A stretch of 64,000 nt of DNA. It comes from an uncultured Erythrobacter sp. (GTDB lineage: Bacteria > Pseudomonadota > Alphaproteobacteria > Sphingomonadales > Sphingomonadaceae). The translations under genes and the position numbers were made by a program. The stretch lies in NCBI GenBank assembly GCA_913055155.1, contig CAJXJR010000011.1:62001-126000 (forward strand), read 5' to 3'. The notes beneath the pieces were generated by a model. That model was not told where the DNA came from and did no database searches. It was given only the letters and a program-made list of their open reading frames with translations. Shown piece by piece: positions 54,099 through 62,457 of this stretch (within the stretch, counting starts at the first letter, position 1; each line of letters starts with the position of its first letter).

Positions 54099-55582
54099 CA
54101 GGAAATCTCGTAAGCCGAGTTTTCTTGCGCCAGGTCCAGCGCGAATCCCAGCCCGGCCTCGGCATTGGCATAGACGCGGTACAGCGCATCGCCCGCCTGC
54201 ACGTCGGCTCCCACCTTGTGCAGCAGGTCCAGCCCCGCGCCCTTGTCCATCGGCGCGCCCGCCAGCCGCGCAATGCGCGCGATGCGTTCGCAATCGATGG
54301 CGACCACCCGGCCGCTGCGGCTAGCCTTCACCTCTGCCTGGTGCACGCCGGGCTCGAAATGCTGCGTCTGCCGGCCTTGCGCATCGATCAGCCGCTGCAT
54401 CGCTTCCAGCGCCTTGCCCGATGCCAGCATTTCCAGCGCGCGGGCATAACCCTTGCCGCCTTCCAGCGCAGGATCGAAATCGAGCATGTGACCTGCCAGC
54501 ATCACCGCATGGTCGCGCAGGTCCTCGGGCGCGTCGGGCTCGTTGTGCAGCACCGCCATCACGTCCCGCACTTCCAGCACCGGGCCGATACCCCGACCAA
54601 CCGGCTGAGAGCCGTCGGTGAAGACGATGTCGGTCACCAGGCCAAGGTGGCGCGCCACATATTCGAACAGCTTGCGCAGGCGCACGGCATCGGAATGGGA
54701 ACGGACCTTGGCCGTCGGCCCCACCGGGATGTCGATGACCAAGTGGGTGGAACCGGCCGCCACCTTCTTCGAGAGGATCGAGGCGACCATCTGTTCGTGC
54801 TTGTCCAGCCGCAATGGCCGTTCGACCGAGATCAGCACGTCGTCCGCCGGCGACAGGTCGACCCGCCCGCCCCAGGCCAGCACCGCGTGTTCCTTTGCCA
54901 CGATCGCCTTCATTTGCGCTTCGGACAGGTCGACATTGGCCAGCACTTCCATCGTGTCCGCCGTGCCCGATGGCGAGGTAATCGCGCGCGAGGAGGTCTT
55001 GGGGCACAACAGGCCGTGCGCCGCCACGATCGGCACCACGATCATCGATGTGCGGTTGCCGGGGATGCCGCCGATGCAGTGCTTGTCCACCACCAGCGGC
55101 GAATCCCAGTGCAGGCGGTTACCGACATCGATCATCGCCTTGGTCAGCGCCAGCGTTTCGGGCGTGCTCATGAACCCAGCACAGGCCACCAGGTAGGCAC
55201 CGATCTCCATCGGCGAATAGCGGTGATGCGCTATGTCTCGGATTACCGCGGCAACTTCGCTTTCGCGCAGCACGTCGCCATCGATCTTGCGCCGGACGTA
55301 TTCGAGGCTGGCTGGCGGGCGGGCCTGCGCGATGGTTACGCTGGTGCCTTCCGCCAGGCCAAAGCGCTTGAACGCCTGTTCGCCCAAGCCGATCTCGTCA
55401 GCGCCGATGATCGAATCGTCATCGACGATGGCCAGCGTGGCGAGGATCTCCCCGCCTTCGCACGATATCCTGATCTTGCGCAGGGCCTGGAATTGCTCGG
55501 GCGAATAGCCGTTGCCGTGACGCAGGACGAAAGCGGTGTTTTCCGGATAGGTGTCTATCGGTATCCGCCGGACCTTCAGCAT
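54098..55582 (-). CDS. AMP/thymidine phosphorylase-family enzyme
   Basis: A 494-residue nucleoside/nucleotide phosphorylase. An N-terminal domain of about 80 residues absent from ordinary DeoA is followed by the phosphorylase core: DKHCIGGIPGNRTSMIVVPI, KTSSRAITSPSGTADTMEVL and IGPVLEVRDVMAVL. The extension and length match AMP phosphorylases of archaea and some bacteria, which release ribose-1,5-bisphosphate from nucleoside monophosphates. It leads the operon with the PRPP synthase-like and beta-CASP genes, fitting RNA breakdown and ribose recycling. Confidence 0.88.
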   Translation of the reverse strand: MLKVRRIPIDTYPENTAFVLRHGNGYSPEQFQALRKIRISCEGGEILATLAIVDDDSIIGADEIGLGEQAFKRFGLAEGTSVTIAQARPPASLEYVRRKIDGDVLRESEVAAVIRDIAHHRYSPMEIGAYLVACAGFMSTPETLALTKAMIDVGNRLHWDSPLVVDKHCIGGIPGNRTSMIVVPIVAAHGLLCPKTSSRAITSPSGTADTMEVLANVDLSEAQMKAIVAKEHAVLAWGGRVDLSPADDVLISVERPLRLDKHEQMVASILSKKVAAGSTHLVIDIPVGPTAKVRSHSDAVRLRKLFEYVARHLGLVTDIVFTDGSQPVGRGIGPVLEVRDVMAVLHNEPDAPEDLRDHAVMLAGHMLDFDPALEGGKGYARALEMLASGKALEAMQRLIDAQGRQTQHFEPGVHQAEVKASRSGRVVAIDCERIARIARLAGAPMDKGAGLDLLHKVGADVQAGDALYRVYANAEAGLGFALDLAQENSAYEIS

Positions 55583-55682
55583 CGCGCGTCACTCTCCTTA
55601 TACTGCCAGAGCCTATGCGCTGGCCTTGCCATTGTCACGCTCCTTGCTGCCGGTCGGCATCATCCGCCGTGCATGGCGAAGA

Positions 55683-56034
55683 CCGGTCTCACAGCAAGTC
55701 GCGGAGAGCTTCCATCTGCTCGCGGAAAGCCGCCGCATCGCCGTGCGCCACGAAATCGCGATAGCGAGGATGCAGGCCCAGCGCGGTGGTGCGTGCCTGA
55801 TCGAATACCAGTAGTGTTCGGAGACACGGGCAATTTCGCGGACATAGGCGATCACCCCGTTGCCGTGACCGTAATAGGCGCAGTTCAGCTTCTCTATGGA
55901 AGATAGGGAGCATGCGCCGGTCGACGACGATAAGGTCGGCCCGCCGCACCCTGGGGATGCGATAGGCGCGAAAGGACATCTGCTGGTAGATCGTCGCCCA
56001 CAGGTCGAGGGGAAGGCACCGCAGGCGATGTCGT
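55683..56034 (-). pseudogene. Frameshifted remnant of a small conserved protein
   Basis: In the 627-bp gap 55583-56209, three minus-strand segments in alternating frames form one protein-like sequence. IYQQMSFRAYRIPRVRRADL to FHREA is in one frame. KLNCAYYGHGNGVIAYVREI to SEHYW is in the next frame, where codon third positions become GC-rich. LVFDQARTTALGLHPRYRDF to the stop returns to the first. This resembles a small proteobacterial family I recall as having a KLNCVYCGYANGVIAY motif; here the second Cys is Tyr. Two compensating indels imply decay, unless sequencing errors are responsible. The remainder of the gap holds nothing clear. Confidence 0.5.
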
Positions 56035-56209
56035 CAACGCCTTGCAGGACAAGGCTGGCTCCGCCCACAGGAAATATTGACCGATATTTGTCCTATCGCA
56101 AAGACGTCACCTGGCGATGGGTGTATGGGTAAAAGTGTTCCGCTGGTCGTGCCCGGAGGCAGATTGGAGCACCCGTTAGCCGACTGGCGTTTATCGCTGG
56201 AGGCGAAGC

Positions 56210-57547
56210 ATGTCGGTCCATCAACCCATTGCGAAAGTGCTGGAAGACCTTCCCGCGACCTTGCGCCAGCATGCCGAAGTACTGCCTAGCCCCGATGGTG
56301 CCGATTTTGCCGAAAGCTTCGACCGTTTTGCCGATGCGCGCATCGTGCTGCTGGGCGAAGCGACGCACGGCACGCACGAATTCTACCAGGCACGCGCGCA
56401 GATAACCAGGCGCCTGATCGAACGGCACGGGTTCAATATCGTCGCGGTCGAAGGCGACTGGCCCGATCTTGCGCGGATAGACGATTACGTGCGCCACGGC
56501 GCGCCTCGCCCACGCAGCAGTGAACCCTTCACGCGTTTCCCGATCTGGATGTGGCGCAACCAGGAGGTGCTGGCCTTTGCCGACTGGTTGCGCGGCTACA
56601 ATGCCGACCTTGCCGAAGAAGAACGCACGGCCATGCGCGGGCTCGATGTGTACAGCCTGCGGGAATCGATCCACGCCGTACTCGCCTACCTCGACAAGCA
56701 TTGTCCCGAGGAAGCTGCCCAGGCTCGCCATCGTTATGGCTGCCTTACGCCGTGGCAGGACGAACCGCAGCAATACGGGCAAGCGGTGGTCCACGGCGGC
56801 CTGGCAAAGTGCGAAGAGCCGATGGTGGCCCAGCTGGGTGACCTGCTGGCGCGCAGGATGCAACTGATCGCATACGATCGCGGCGGCGATGGCGAGGCGT
56901 TCTTCGACGCAGAGCAGAACGCGCGGATCGTGCGCGCGGCGGAGCGCTATTACCGGTCGATGTATCGCGGCGCCGTGGAAAGCTGGAACCTGCGCGACAG
57001 GCACATGTTCGATACGCTCCAGCGGCTGATGGCCCACACCAGGGAGGCACGTGCAGTCGTCTGGGCGCACAATTCGCACGTCGGCAATGCCTCTGCCACC
57101 GCCATGGGCTGGCAGGGGGAGTTCAACATCGGCGAGCTGGTGCACAATGCCTATGGCGACGATGCGGTGCTGATCGGCTTCGGCACGGACCGGGGGACTG
57201 TCGCCGCGGCTTCGAACTGGGGCGAAAACATGGAGATCATGCAGGTCCGCCCAGCGCGTGATGACAGCTGGGAAGGCATGTTCCGCAAGACCGGCCTTGC
57301 CCGTTCGCTGACCGACTGGCGCGGCGGCGGAAAAAAGGACCTTGTCGAAGGCTTGTCCCACGCCTTGCTCGAACGCGCTATCGGGGTCGTCTACCGACCG
57401 CAAAGCGAGCTGACGAGCCACTACTTCGAATCCGTGCTGGCCGACCAGTTCGATGCCTGGGTGTGGTTCGAGGAAACCCGCGCCGTCACGCCGCTGGGGC
57501 AAGAACGACCGCAGGGTGCGCCGGAAACCTGGCCATTCGGGTTATGA
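56210..57547 (+). CDS. Erythromycin esterase-family protein
   Basis: A 445-residue protein with GGAGGCGAAGC before the ATG. Family motifs are LLGEATHGTHEFYQARAQ, FNIVAVEGDWPDLARI and VVWAHNSHVGNA. Many homologues in stress-type clusters are not macrolide esterases; they occur beside phosphoribosyltransferase and dienelactone-hydrolase-like genes, as here. It is coupled by ATGA to the next gene. Substrate unknown. Confidence 0.88.
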   Translation: MSVHQPIAKVLEDLPATLRQHAEVLPSPDGADFAESFDRFADARIVLLGEATHGTHEFYQARAQITRRLIERHGFNIVAVEGDWPDLARIDDYVRHGAPRPRSSEPFTRFPIWMWRNQEVLAFADWLRGYNADLAEEERTAMRGLDVYSLRESIHAVLAYLDKHCPEEAAQARHRYGCLTPWQDEPQQYGQAVVHGGLAKCEEPMVAQLGDLLARRMQLIAYDRGGDGEAFFDAEQNARIVRAAERYYRSMYRGAVESWNLRDRHMFDTLQRLMAHTREARAVVWAHNSHVGNASATAMGWQGEFNIGELVHNAYGDDAVLIGFGTDRGTVAAASNWGENMEIMQVRPARDDSWEGMFRKTGLARSLTDWRGGGKKDLVEGLSHALLERAIGVVYRPQSELTSHYFESVLADQFDAWVWFEETRAVTPLGQERPQGAPETWPFGL

Positions 57548-58209
57548 GCATGGACCTGCCTCCGCGCGATTGCCACGAAGTGACCATGCAGGCCGGCAAC
57601 CTGGCGCTGGGTGCCTTTCTCGGCGTGCCGGATGACGCGCAAGGGATCGTGATCTTTGCCCATGGCAGCGGCAGCGGAAGAATGAGCCCGCGCAACAACT
57701 ACGTCGCCGGTCGCTTGCGCAAAGCGGGCCTGGCAACGCTGCTGCTGGACCTGCTCACGCCCGACGAAGAGCAGGATCGGCGCAACGTCTTCGATATCGA
57801 CCTGCTGGCCTCTCGCCTGCGACTTGCCGTCGACTGGGCGACCGCCAACAGCGAGACGGCGCATCTTCGCCCGGCCTACTTCGGCGCCAGCACCGGCGGC
57901 GGCGCGGCCATTCGCGCTGCGGTGGGAGATCCGCGCATTTTCGCCATCGTCTCGCGCGGCGGAAGGTCCGATCTTGCCGGCGTGCAGGCCCTGGCCAGCA
58001 TTACGGCGCCGACTCTGCTGCTGGTGGGTGGGCTCGACGGCCCCGTGATAGAGCTGAACCGGGCAGCAGCCGAGGCAATGACTTGCCCGCACGACCTGAC
58101 AATCATTCCCGGTGCCGGGCATCTGTTCGAGGAAGCCGGGACACTTGACCAGGTGGTGCAGCTCGCCGCTTCCTGGTTCCTCCAACACCTGCAGGACGCC
58201 GTGCAATGA
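57544..58209 (+). CDS. Alpha/beta hydrolase (dienelactone hydrolase-like)
   Basis: A 221-residue hydrolase. The oxyanion region is VIFAHGSGSGRMSPRN, the nucleophile elbow is FGASTGGGA (Ser), and later residues include LLVGGLDGPVIELN and IPGAGHLFEE (Asp and His). It overlaps both neighbours by ATGA, so the three genes from 56210 to 58871 form one operon. Exact reaction unknown. Confidence 0.88.
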   Translation: MSMDLPPRDCHEVTMQAGNLALGAFLGVPDDAQGIVIFAHGSGSGRMSPRNNYVAGRLRKAGLATLLLDLLTPDEEQDRRNVFDIDLLASRLRLAVDWATANSETAHLRPAYFGASTGGGAAIRAAVGDPRIFAIVSRGGRSDLAGVQALASITAPTLLLVGGLDGPVIELNRAAAEAMTCPHDLTIIPGAGHLFEEAGTLDQVVQLAASWFLQHLQDAVQ

Positions 58210-58871
58210 CCGATCAGACCGACCGCTTCACAGATCGCCGGAGCGCCGGTCGCGCGCTTGCCGAAGCCGTCGCGAAGCTGGATATCGAAGACCCGCTGGT
58301 GCTTGCGCTTCCTCGCGGCGGTGTGCCTGTGGCCTATGAAGTCGCGCAGCGGCTCGAAGCTCCCCTCGACATCCTGCTGGTGCGCAAGATCGGGGCTCCG
58401 GGGCACGAGGAATACGGCATCGGGGCTCTGGTCGATGGTGCCAACCCGCAGATCGTGGTCGACGAGGAGATGGCCCGCAGGGTGGGCGCCACGCCCGCCT
58501 ATCTGGAGCAGGAAGTCGAACGGCAACTGCAGGAGCTGGAACGGCGCCGCGCGGCCTATCGAACGGGTGCGCCGGTCTCGCCCACGGGACGCAATATCAT
58601 CCTCGTTGACGACGGAATTGCCACTGGCGGCACCGTGAAGGTGGCCCTGCAGGCCTTGCGCAAGTCCGATGCTGCCAGGATCGTGCTGGCCGTGCCGGTG
58701 GCCCCGCATTCGGCAATCGTGGCCCTGCACGACATGTGCGACGAGACTGTCTGCTTGCTGGAGCCGGACCCGTTTTATGCCGTTGGCGCGCATTACGAGG
58801 ATTTCGGTCAGACAAGCGATGCAGAAGTGGTCGAACTGCTGTCTGCTGCCAGCGCCAACGGCCGCCGCTAA
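58206..58871 (+). CDS. Phosphoribosyltransferase-family protein
   Basis: A 221-residue protein with a type I phosphoribosyltransferase fold. The PRPP-binding loop is IILVDDGIATGGTVKVAL, and the N-terminus has LALPRGGVPVAYEVAQRL. The base acceptor is not known. It ends the operon with the hydrolase and erythromycin-esterase-like genes; together with the PRPP synthase-like gene 4 kb upstream it suggests a local PRPP economy. Confidence 0.88.
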   Translation: MTDQTDRFTDRRSAGRALAEAVAKLDIEDPLVLALPRGGVPVAYEVAQRLEAPLDILLVRKIGAPGHEEYGIGALVDGANPQIVVDEEMARRVGATPAYLEQEVERQLQELERRRAAYRTGAPVSPTGRNIILVDDGIATGGTVKVALQALRKSDAARIVLAVPVAPHSAIVALHDMCDETVCLLEPDPFYAVGAHYEDFGQTSDAEVVELLSAASANGRR

Positions 58872-59026
58872 ACTTCCCCGGGCACTAACAACGGATCGCG
58901 ATTCATGCCGATCTTGCTGAGACACTCACGGTGCTCCCCGCAGCTGCACTGAACCTTCACAGCGTGCGGGTATCGGTCACCGTTAGTGCCGCCAGAACAT
59001 TTTTTCGCTAGCTGGCCCACTTTCCA

Positions 59027-59170
59027 TTCGACTCCAGCAGGATCGGCAACCAGCTCGCTGAGTTGGAAGCGATGGACAAGGCAGACCTGAAGGACCGGTG
59101 GGCGAAGCTCACCGGTCGGCCCGTTCCCAAGGTCAGCGCAGCCATGCTGCGGCTGGCCATTGGCTACGCA
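59027..59170 (+). pseudogene. DUF2924 fragment, part of a mobile-element scar
   Basis: A short in-frame segment reading IGNQLAELEAMDKADLKDRW and LTGRPVPKVSAAMLRLAIGY matches the N-terminal part of DUF2924 proteins, which usually precede phage-type serine recombinases. A stop lies upstream without a start codon, and the frame breaks after GYA. It lies in the 507-bp gap 58872-59378, whose first 150 bp hold nothing recognisable. Confidence 0.6.
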
Positions 59171-59177
59171 CCGGCAG

Positions 59178-59333
59178 GGCGAGCAGCGGGCCACGACGAT
59201 CAAATCACCGAGGCTGCTGGCAGGCGATGTGTTCAACGAAGTCGGCGAACCGGTGGTGACCGGCCATGCGTGCACCCCTGCAGGACTGCGGGGTCCGAGG
59301 GAAGCTTTTTACGATTGTATGTCAATGCGTTAA
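59178..59333 (+). pseudogene. Serine-recombinase remnant, part of the same scar
   Basis: Following the DUF2924 fragment in another frame, SPRLLAGDVFNEVGEPVVTG and HACTPAGLRG recall the zinc-ribbon entry of large serine recombinases (usual form SLLAGxxFDExGEPLTPSHA). The coding piece then ends at a stop. Adjacent DUF2924 and recombinase pieces in the normal order suggest a deleted integrated element. Confidence 0.5.
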
Positions 59334-59378
59334 TGAGTAGCGGGGCAGTCAGCCTAACGCTAACTCGTCCCCAATTGG

Positions 59379-60065
59379 TCAGGAAACGATCTGGACCACA
59401 TCGGCAAGCGGATCATAGCTGACTTCGAGGCCACCGGCGCGAAGCTCATCAAATCCAATATAGCTCGACCCGGTATCAATACGGGCAAAGACTTCACCGG
59501 GCAGCAGGTTGCTGAGATCTTCGGCGGATACGCGCAAACGCGATTGCGTATCGATGGACAGGCTGGCGACTCCAACCTCGCGTCCATTGAGGTGAATCGG
59601 CTTACTGAACTCCAGGTCATTCAACTGGTCAGCTGCCGATGCCAGATCGAAATTTACCCCGATCACCCTCTCACCGTTGGGCAGGACTACTGTTTGTCCT
59701 TCGGTCTGCGCAGTGCGTTGTGCCGGCTGGCCTGCGCCGATGTCTCCCTCGCCATCGGAAGTGTCGAGCGCCGGGGAATCGCCCTCAACTACAAGAGCCT
59801 GCAACTCGGGCAGGTCATCAGCTGCCGAGTTCGAACCGTCGGAAAGGATTGCTTCGCCATTTTCCGGCAAGATCGCTCTCTGGACATATGCAGGTTTCTC
59901 GACATCGAACCGCTCGAGAAACAACACCGACAAGGTGCTGCCAATAGCGAAACCGGCCAAGGCAGAGCCGATGCCAACCCAGCCCAGCGCGTGGGCCGCC
60001 AGGTGTCGTCTTGCGCCAGCAATGAGCAACGGTTGAACCCCCGCGTTAGGCCAAAAGTTAAACAC
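59379..60065 (-). CDS. Membrane-anchored protein of unknown function near the type I secretion genes
   Basis: A 228-residue protein started with GTG 60065. One membrane segment (LGWVGIGSALAGFAIGSTLS) near residues 27-50 is followed by an acidic linker and a C-terminal periplasmic domain of beta-type sequence (VVLPNGERVIGVNFDLAS, KPIHLNGREVGVASLSID). No family recognised. It is divergent from the LapG-like protease gene, sharing a 137-bp spacer with it, and may be functionally linked. Confidence 0.7.
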   Translation of the reverse strand: MFNFWPNAGVQPLLIAGARRHLAAHALGWVGIGSALAGFAIGSTLSVLFLERFDVEKPAYVQRAILPENGEAILSDGSNSAADDLPELQALVVEGDSPALDTSDGEGDIGAGQPAQRTAQTEGQTVVLPNGERVIGVNFDLASAADQLNDLEFSKPIHLNGREVGVASLSIDTQSRLRVSAEDLSNLLPGEVFARIDTGSSYIGFDELRAGGLEVSYDPLADVVQIVS

Positions 60066-60138
60066 GCAATGTCATTATTGACAAGCTGCTAGCCAGATAT
60101 ACCCACCTAACCACCTAAGGTGTAATGAAAAAACAAAA

Positions 60139-60155
60139 GTTACCGCAGTGGTAAC
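60139..60155. promoter_or_regulatory. Inverted repeat in the divergent spacer before the LapG-like gene
   Basis: GTTACC-GCAGT-GGTAAC is a perfect 6-5-6 inverted repeat between two divergent genes. A tandem 8-bp direct repeat CCACCTAA-CCACCTAA (60103-60118) lies beside it. Either could bind a regulator; neither is recognised. Confidence 0.35.
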
Positions 60156-60202
60156 CAAGCGTACGCACCCAGCCTTAGCGAAGTGCAGGCCATCAGGCGG
60201 TC

Positions 60203-61246
60203 ATGACCGCGAACCGGACAAGCCACCTGCACACCGCATCGCAGCTGTCCAAGCTGTTGCTTGGCGCCTGCCTGTCTGCCTGCCTATTGCCGGCGACAGC
60301 AAAGGCCTTCGTGATGCCCGATCCGCTTTCCTTCCAGCAGTCGAGCGCAACTTCCTGCCAGATCCGTCGCATCGAACCTGCAGCAGCCGCACGACCCGCA
60401 CGGGGAACCCACGCAACCAAGTCGACAGCCATCTTGGGCGGACAGGCCAGTGCGCTGGACATGATCCGCATGCAGCAAGGCCAGCTTGCTTCGGAAGTTC
60501 CGGCGGTACAGCTTGCAGGCGAACCGGGCGTCTCGGTGTCCTATTCGAGTTCCTGCTTTACCGCGAGCTCGCTCGATTCGCCCGTACCGGTTGCAACACC
60601 CGTATCTGTGCTTACCGCGCCAGCATCTTCCGGGGACTTTCTCGGCAGTTCGCGTGTTGGGATCCGCAACACCCCGTTCAACGCGGACTGGGAGCGGGTG
60701 TCCTCGGCAGACTTGCCATTGCACAACGTCGAGAACCTGCTGGGCAGTGGCGGGCATGCCGACGTCGAAACGCTTTCGCTAGTCAATCGCTGGGCAAACC
60801 GCCATATCGAATATGCCGACGATATCGCAAACTATGGCGCACGCGACTATTGGTCGACGGCGAACGAAACGCTGCAGTCGGGCCGCGGCGACTGCGAGGA
60901 TTTCGCGATCCTGAAGTACCAAATGCTGGCTGCCCTGGGCTTCGATCGCAAGCAGATGTTCCTGACGCTGGCGCGCGACTTGGTACGAAATGCCGATCAC
61001 GCGGTGCTGGTCGTGCGGGTTGGTGACCGCAGCTACTTGCTCGACAACGCTACCGACGTGCTGCTACCGGCGAACGTATCGTACGACTATCGCCCGACGA
61101 TCAGCTTCAATACGCAGTCGGCATGGCTGCACGGTTTCAGCGCGCCTGCCGCGACGGCCAGCGCCAGTCGGCTGGGCCAGGCCCAGCTTTCCTACCTTTC
61201 GGATAGCGCCGTATCGAACGCGCGGGTCACCGGCTTCAACAGGTAG
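60203..61246 (+). CDS. LapG-like transglutaminase-type cysteine protease
   Basis: A 347-residue exported bacterial transglutaminase-like cysteine peptidase. After a signal peptide and a disordered region of about 160 residues, the peptidase domain shows the triad Cys231 (GRGDCEDF), His266 (ADHAVLVV) and Asp281 (LLDNATD). LapG proteins cut large surface adhesins that are exported by type I secretion, releasing biofilm cells under c-di-GMP control. A type I secretion operon lies convergently just downstream. The last 55 bp overlap the 3' end of the HlyD-family gene on the opposite strand. Confidence 0.85.
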   Translation: MTANRTSHLHTASQLSKLLLGACLSACLLPATAKAFVMPDPLSFQQSSATSCQIRRIEPAAAARPARGTHATKSTAILGGQASALDMIRMQQGQLASEVPAVQLAGEPGVSVSYSSSCFTASSLDSPVPVATPVSVLTAPASSGDFLGSSRVGIRNTPFNADWERVSSADLPLHNVENLLGSGGHADVETLSLVNRWANRHIEYADDIANYGARDYWSTANETLQSGRGDCEDFAILKYQMLAALGFDRKQMFLTLARDLVRNADHAVLVVRVGDRSYLLDNATDVLLPANVSYDYRPTISFNTQSAWLHGFSAPAATASASRLGQAQLSYLSDSAVSNARVTGFNR

Positions 61247-62457
61247 GCCAGGATGCTCTTGGCGCCGGTGATGATCTCCACTTCGGTGACCATGCCTGGA
61301 ACGATCGGGAACTGCTGTCCGTCCTTCTCGACATAACTGCGTTCAGTCTCGATCAGCACGCGGTAATAGGCTTCGCGCTCCACCTCGTCATAGATGCTGT
61401 CGGCGGAAACTTCGACGACGTTGCCCGAGAGGCCGCCGTAGGTGGCGAAGTCATAGGCTGTCACCTTCACGTTGGCCGGATCGCCAACTGCCACGAAGCC
61501 GATGTCGCGCGGGCTCACGCGCGCTTCTACCAGCAAGCGATCACCCACCGGCACAACCTGCATGATGGTCTCACCTGCGCCGACAAAGCCGCCTTCGGTC
61601 GTCACCTGCAGGTTGTTGACGATGCCGGTGGTGGGCGAACGCAGTTCGTTGCGATCGCGCCGTGCGGTCGCGCCCCTGATGCTTTCCTCGTTCACGGCGA
61701 TGCGCGTTTCGACTTCGCTGCGCTCGTCCAGTGCCTGCTGCCGGAAATCCAGCCGCGCTGCCTGCAGGTCTGCCTGTGCTTCGCGGATCGAGGCAGAGGC
61801 GCGTGCAGCAGCCTGGCGAGCGGCGGAAAGCCTGCCGCGCACGTCGACCAGCTCGCGCCGCGCGGCCAGCAATTCGGTCTGCGGCACGATTCCCTGCTGC
61901 GCCAGCGGCTCCAGCATGGCGACCTGTTCCTGCGCCAGCGTTACGCTTTCCTGCAGCGATGCTGCCGTGGCTTCGGCTTCGCGCAAGTCGCGACGGCGCT
62001 GTTCCACCGCGGCTGACAGAGCCGCCTCGCGGCTGCGCGCCGTGGCAAGTCGCGCGCGTTGAAGCCGCGCTTCCTCCGCACAGACGGAGCCCGGCTCGCA
62101 GCCCATTTCGGAACCGGCCGCTTCGCCTTCCAACCGCTCTGCCCGCGCAGCAAGGCGTGCGTTCTCAGCCTCGAGCTGCCCCAGTTCAGAAGCGGCAAGG
62201 CTGTCATCCAGCCGCACCAGCACCTGGCCCTGTTCCACGCGTTCACCGCTGCGCACAAGAATCTCTGCCACCACCGATGGCTCGGCCGGTTGCACCAGCT
62301 GCGCCTGGCTTGACGGAATAACCCTGCCCTGCCCGCGCGTAATCTCGTCGACCTGCGCCAGGCTGGCCCAGACCAGCAGCAGCAGCAGCGCGACCGTTGA
62401 AATCGCAATCAGCTTGCGGTTCGCATCCCAGCTGGCGAACCGGTCGGTCAGCTTCAT
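61192..62457 (-). CDS. HlyD-family type I secretion periplasmic adaptor
   Basis: A 421-residue membrane fusion protein (PrtE/LapC-like). ATG 62457 overlaps the stop of the SleB gene by ATGA. One membrane segment (LIAISTVALLLLLVWASLAQV) is followed by a lipoyl-type motif, a long coiled-coil region rich in Arg/Ala/Glu, and LRSPTTGIVNNLQVTTEGGF. It ends AYLLKPVTRAFDTALSER, typical for the group, although these codons overlap the antisense LapG-like gene. Confidence 0.9.
   Translation of the reverse strand: MKLTDRFASWDANRKLIAISTVALLLLLVWASLAQVDEITRGQGRVIPSSQAQLVQPAEPSVVAEILVRSGERVEQGQVLVRLDDSLAASELGQLEAENARLAARAERLEGEAAGSEMGCEPGSVCAEEARLQRARLATARSREAALSAAVEQRRRDLREAEATAASLQESVTLAQEQVAMLEPLAQQGIVPQTELLAARRELVDVRGRLSAARQAAARASASIREAQADLQAARLDFRQQALDERSEVETRIAVNEESIRGATARRDRNELRSPTTGIVNNLQVTTEGGFVGAGETIMQVVPVGDRLLVEARVSPRDIGFVAVGDPANVKVTAYDFATYGGLSGNVVEVSADSIYDEVEREAYYRVLIETERSYVEKDGQQFPIVPGMVTEVEIITGAKSILAYLLKPVTRAFDTALSER

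Noticed and set aside
54098-55582. Simple DeoA thymidine phosphorylase
   Set aside because: The N-terminal extension, length and PRPP synthase-like partner point to an AMP-phosphorylase-type enzyme, although the activity remains untested.
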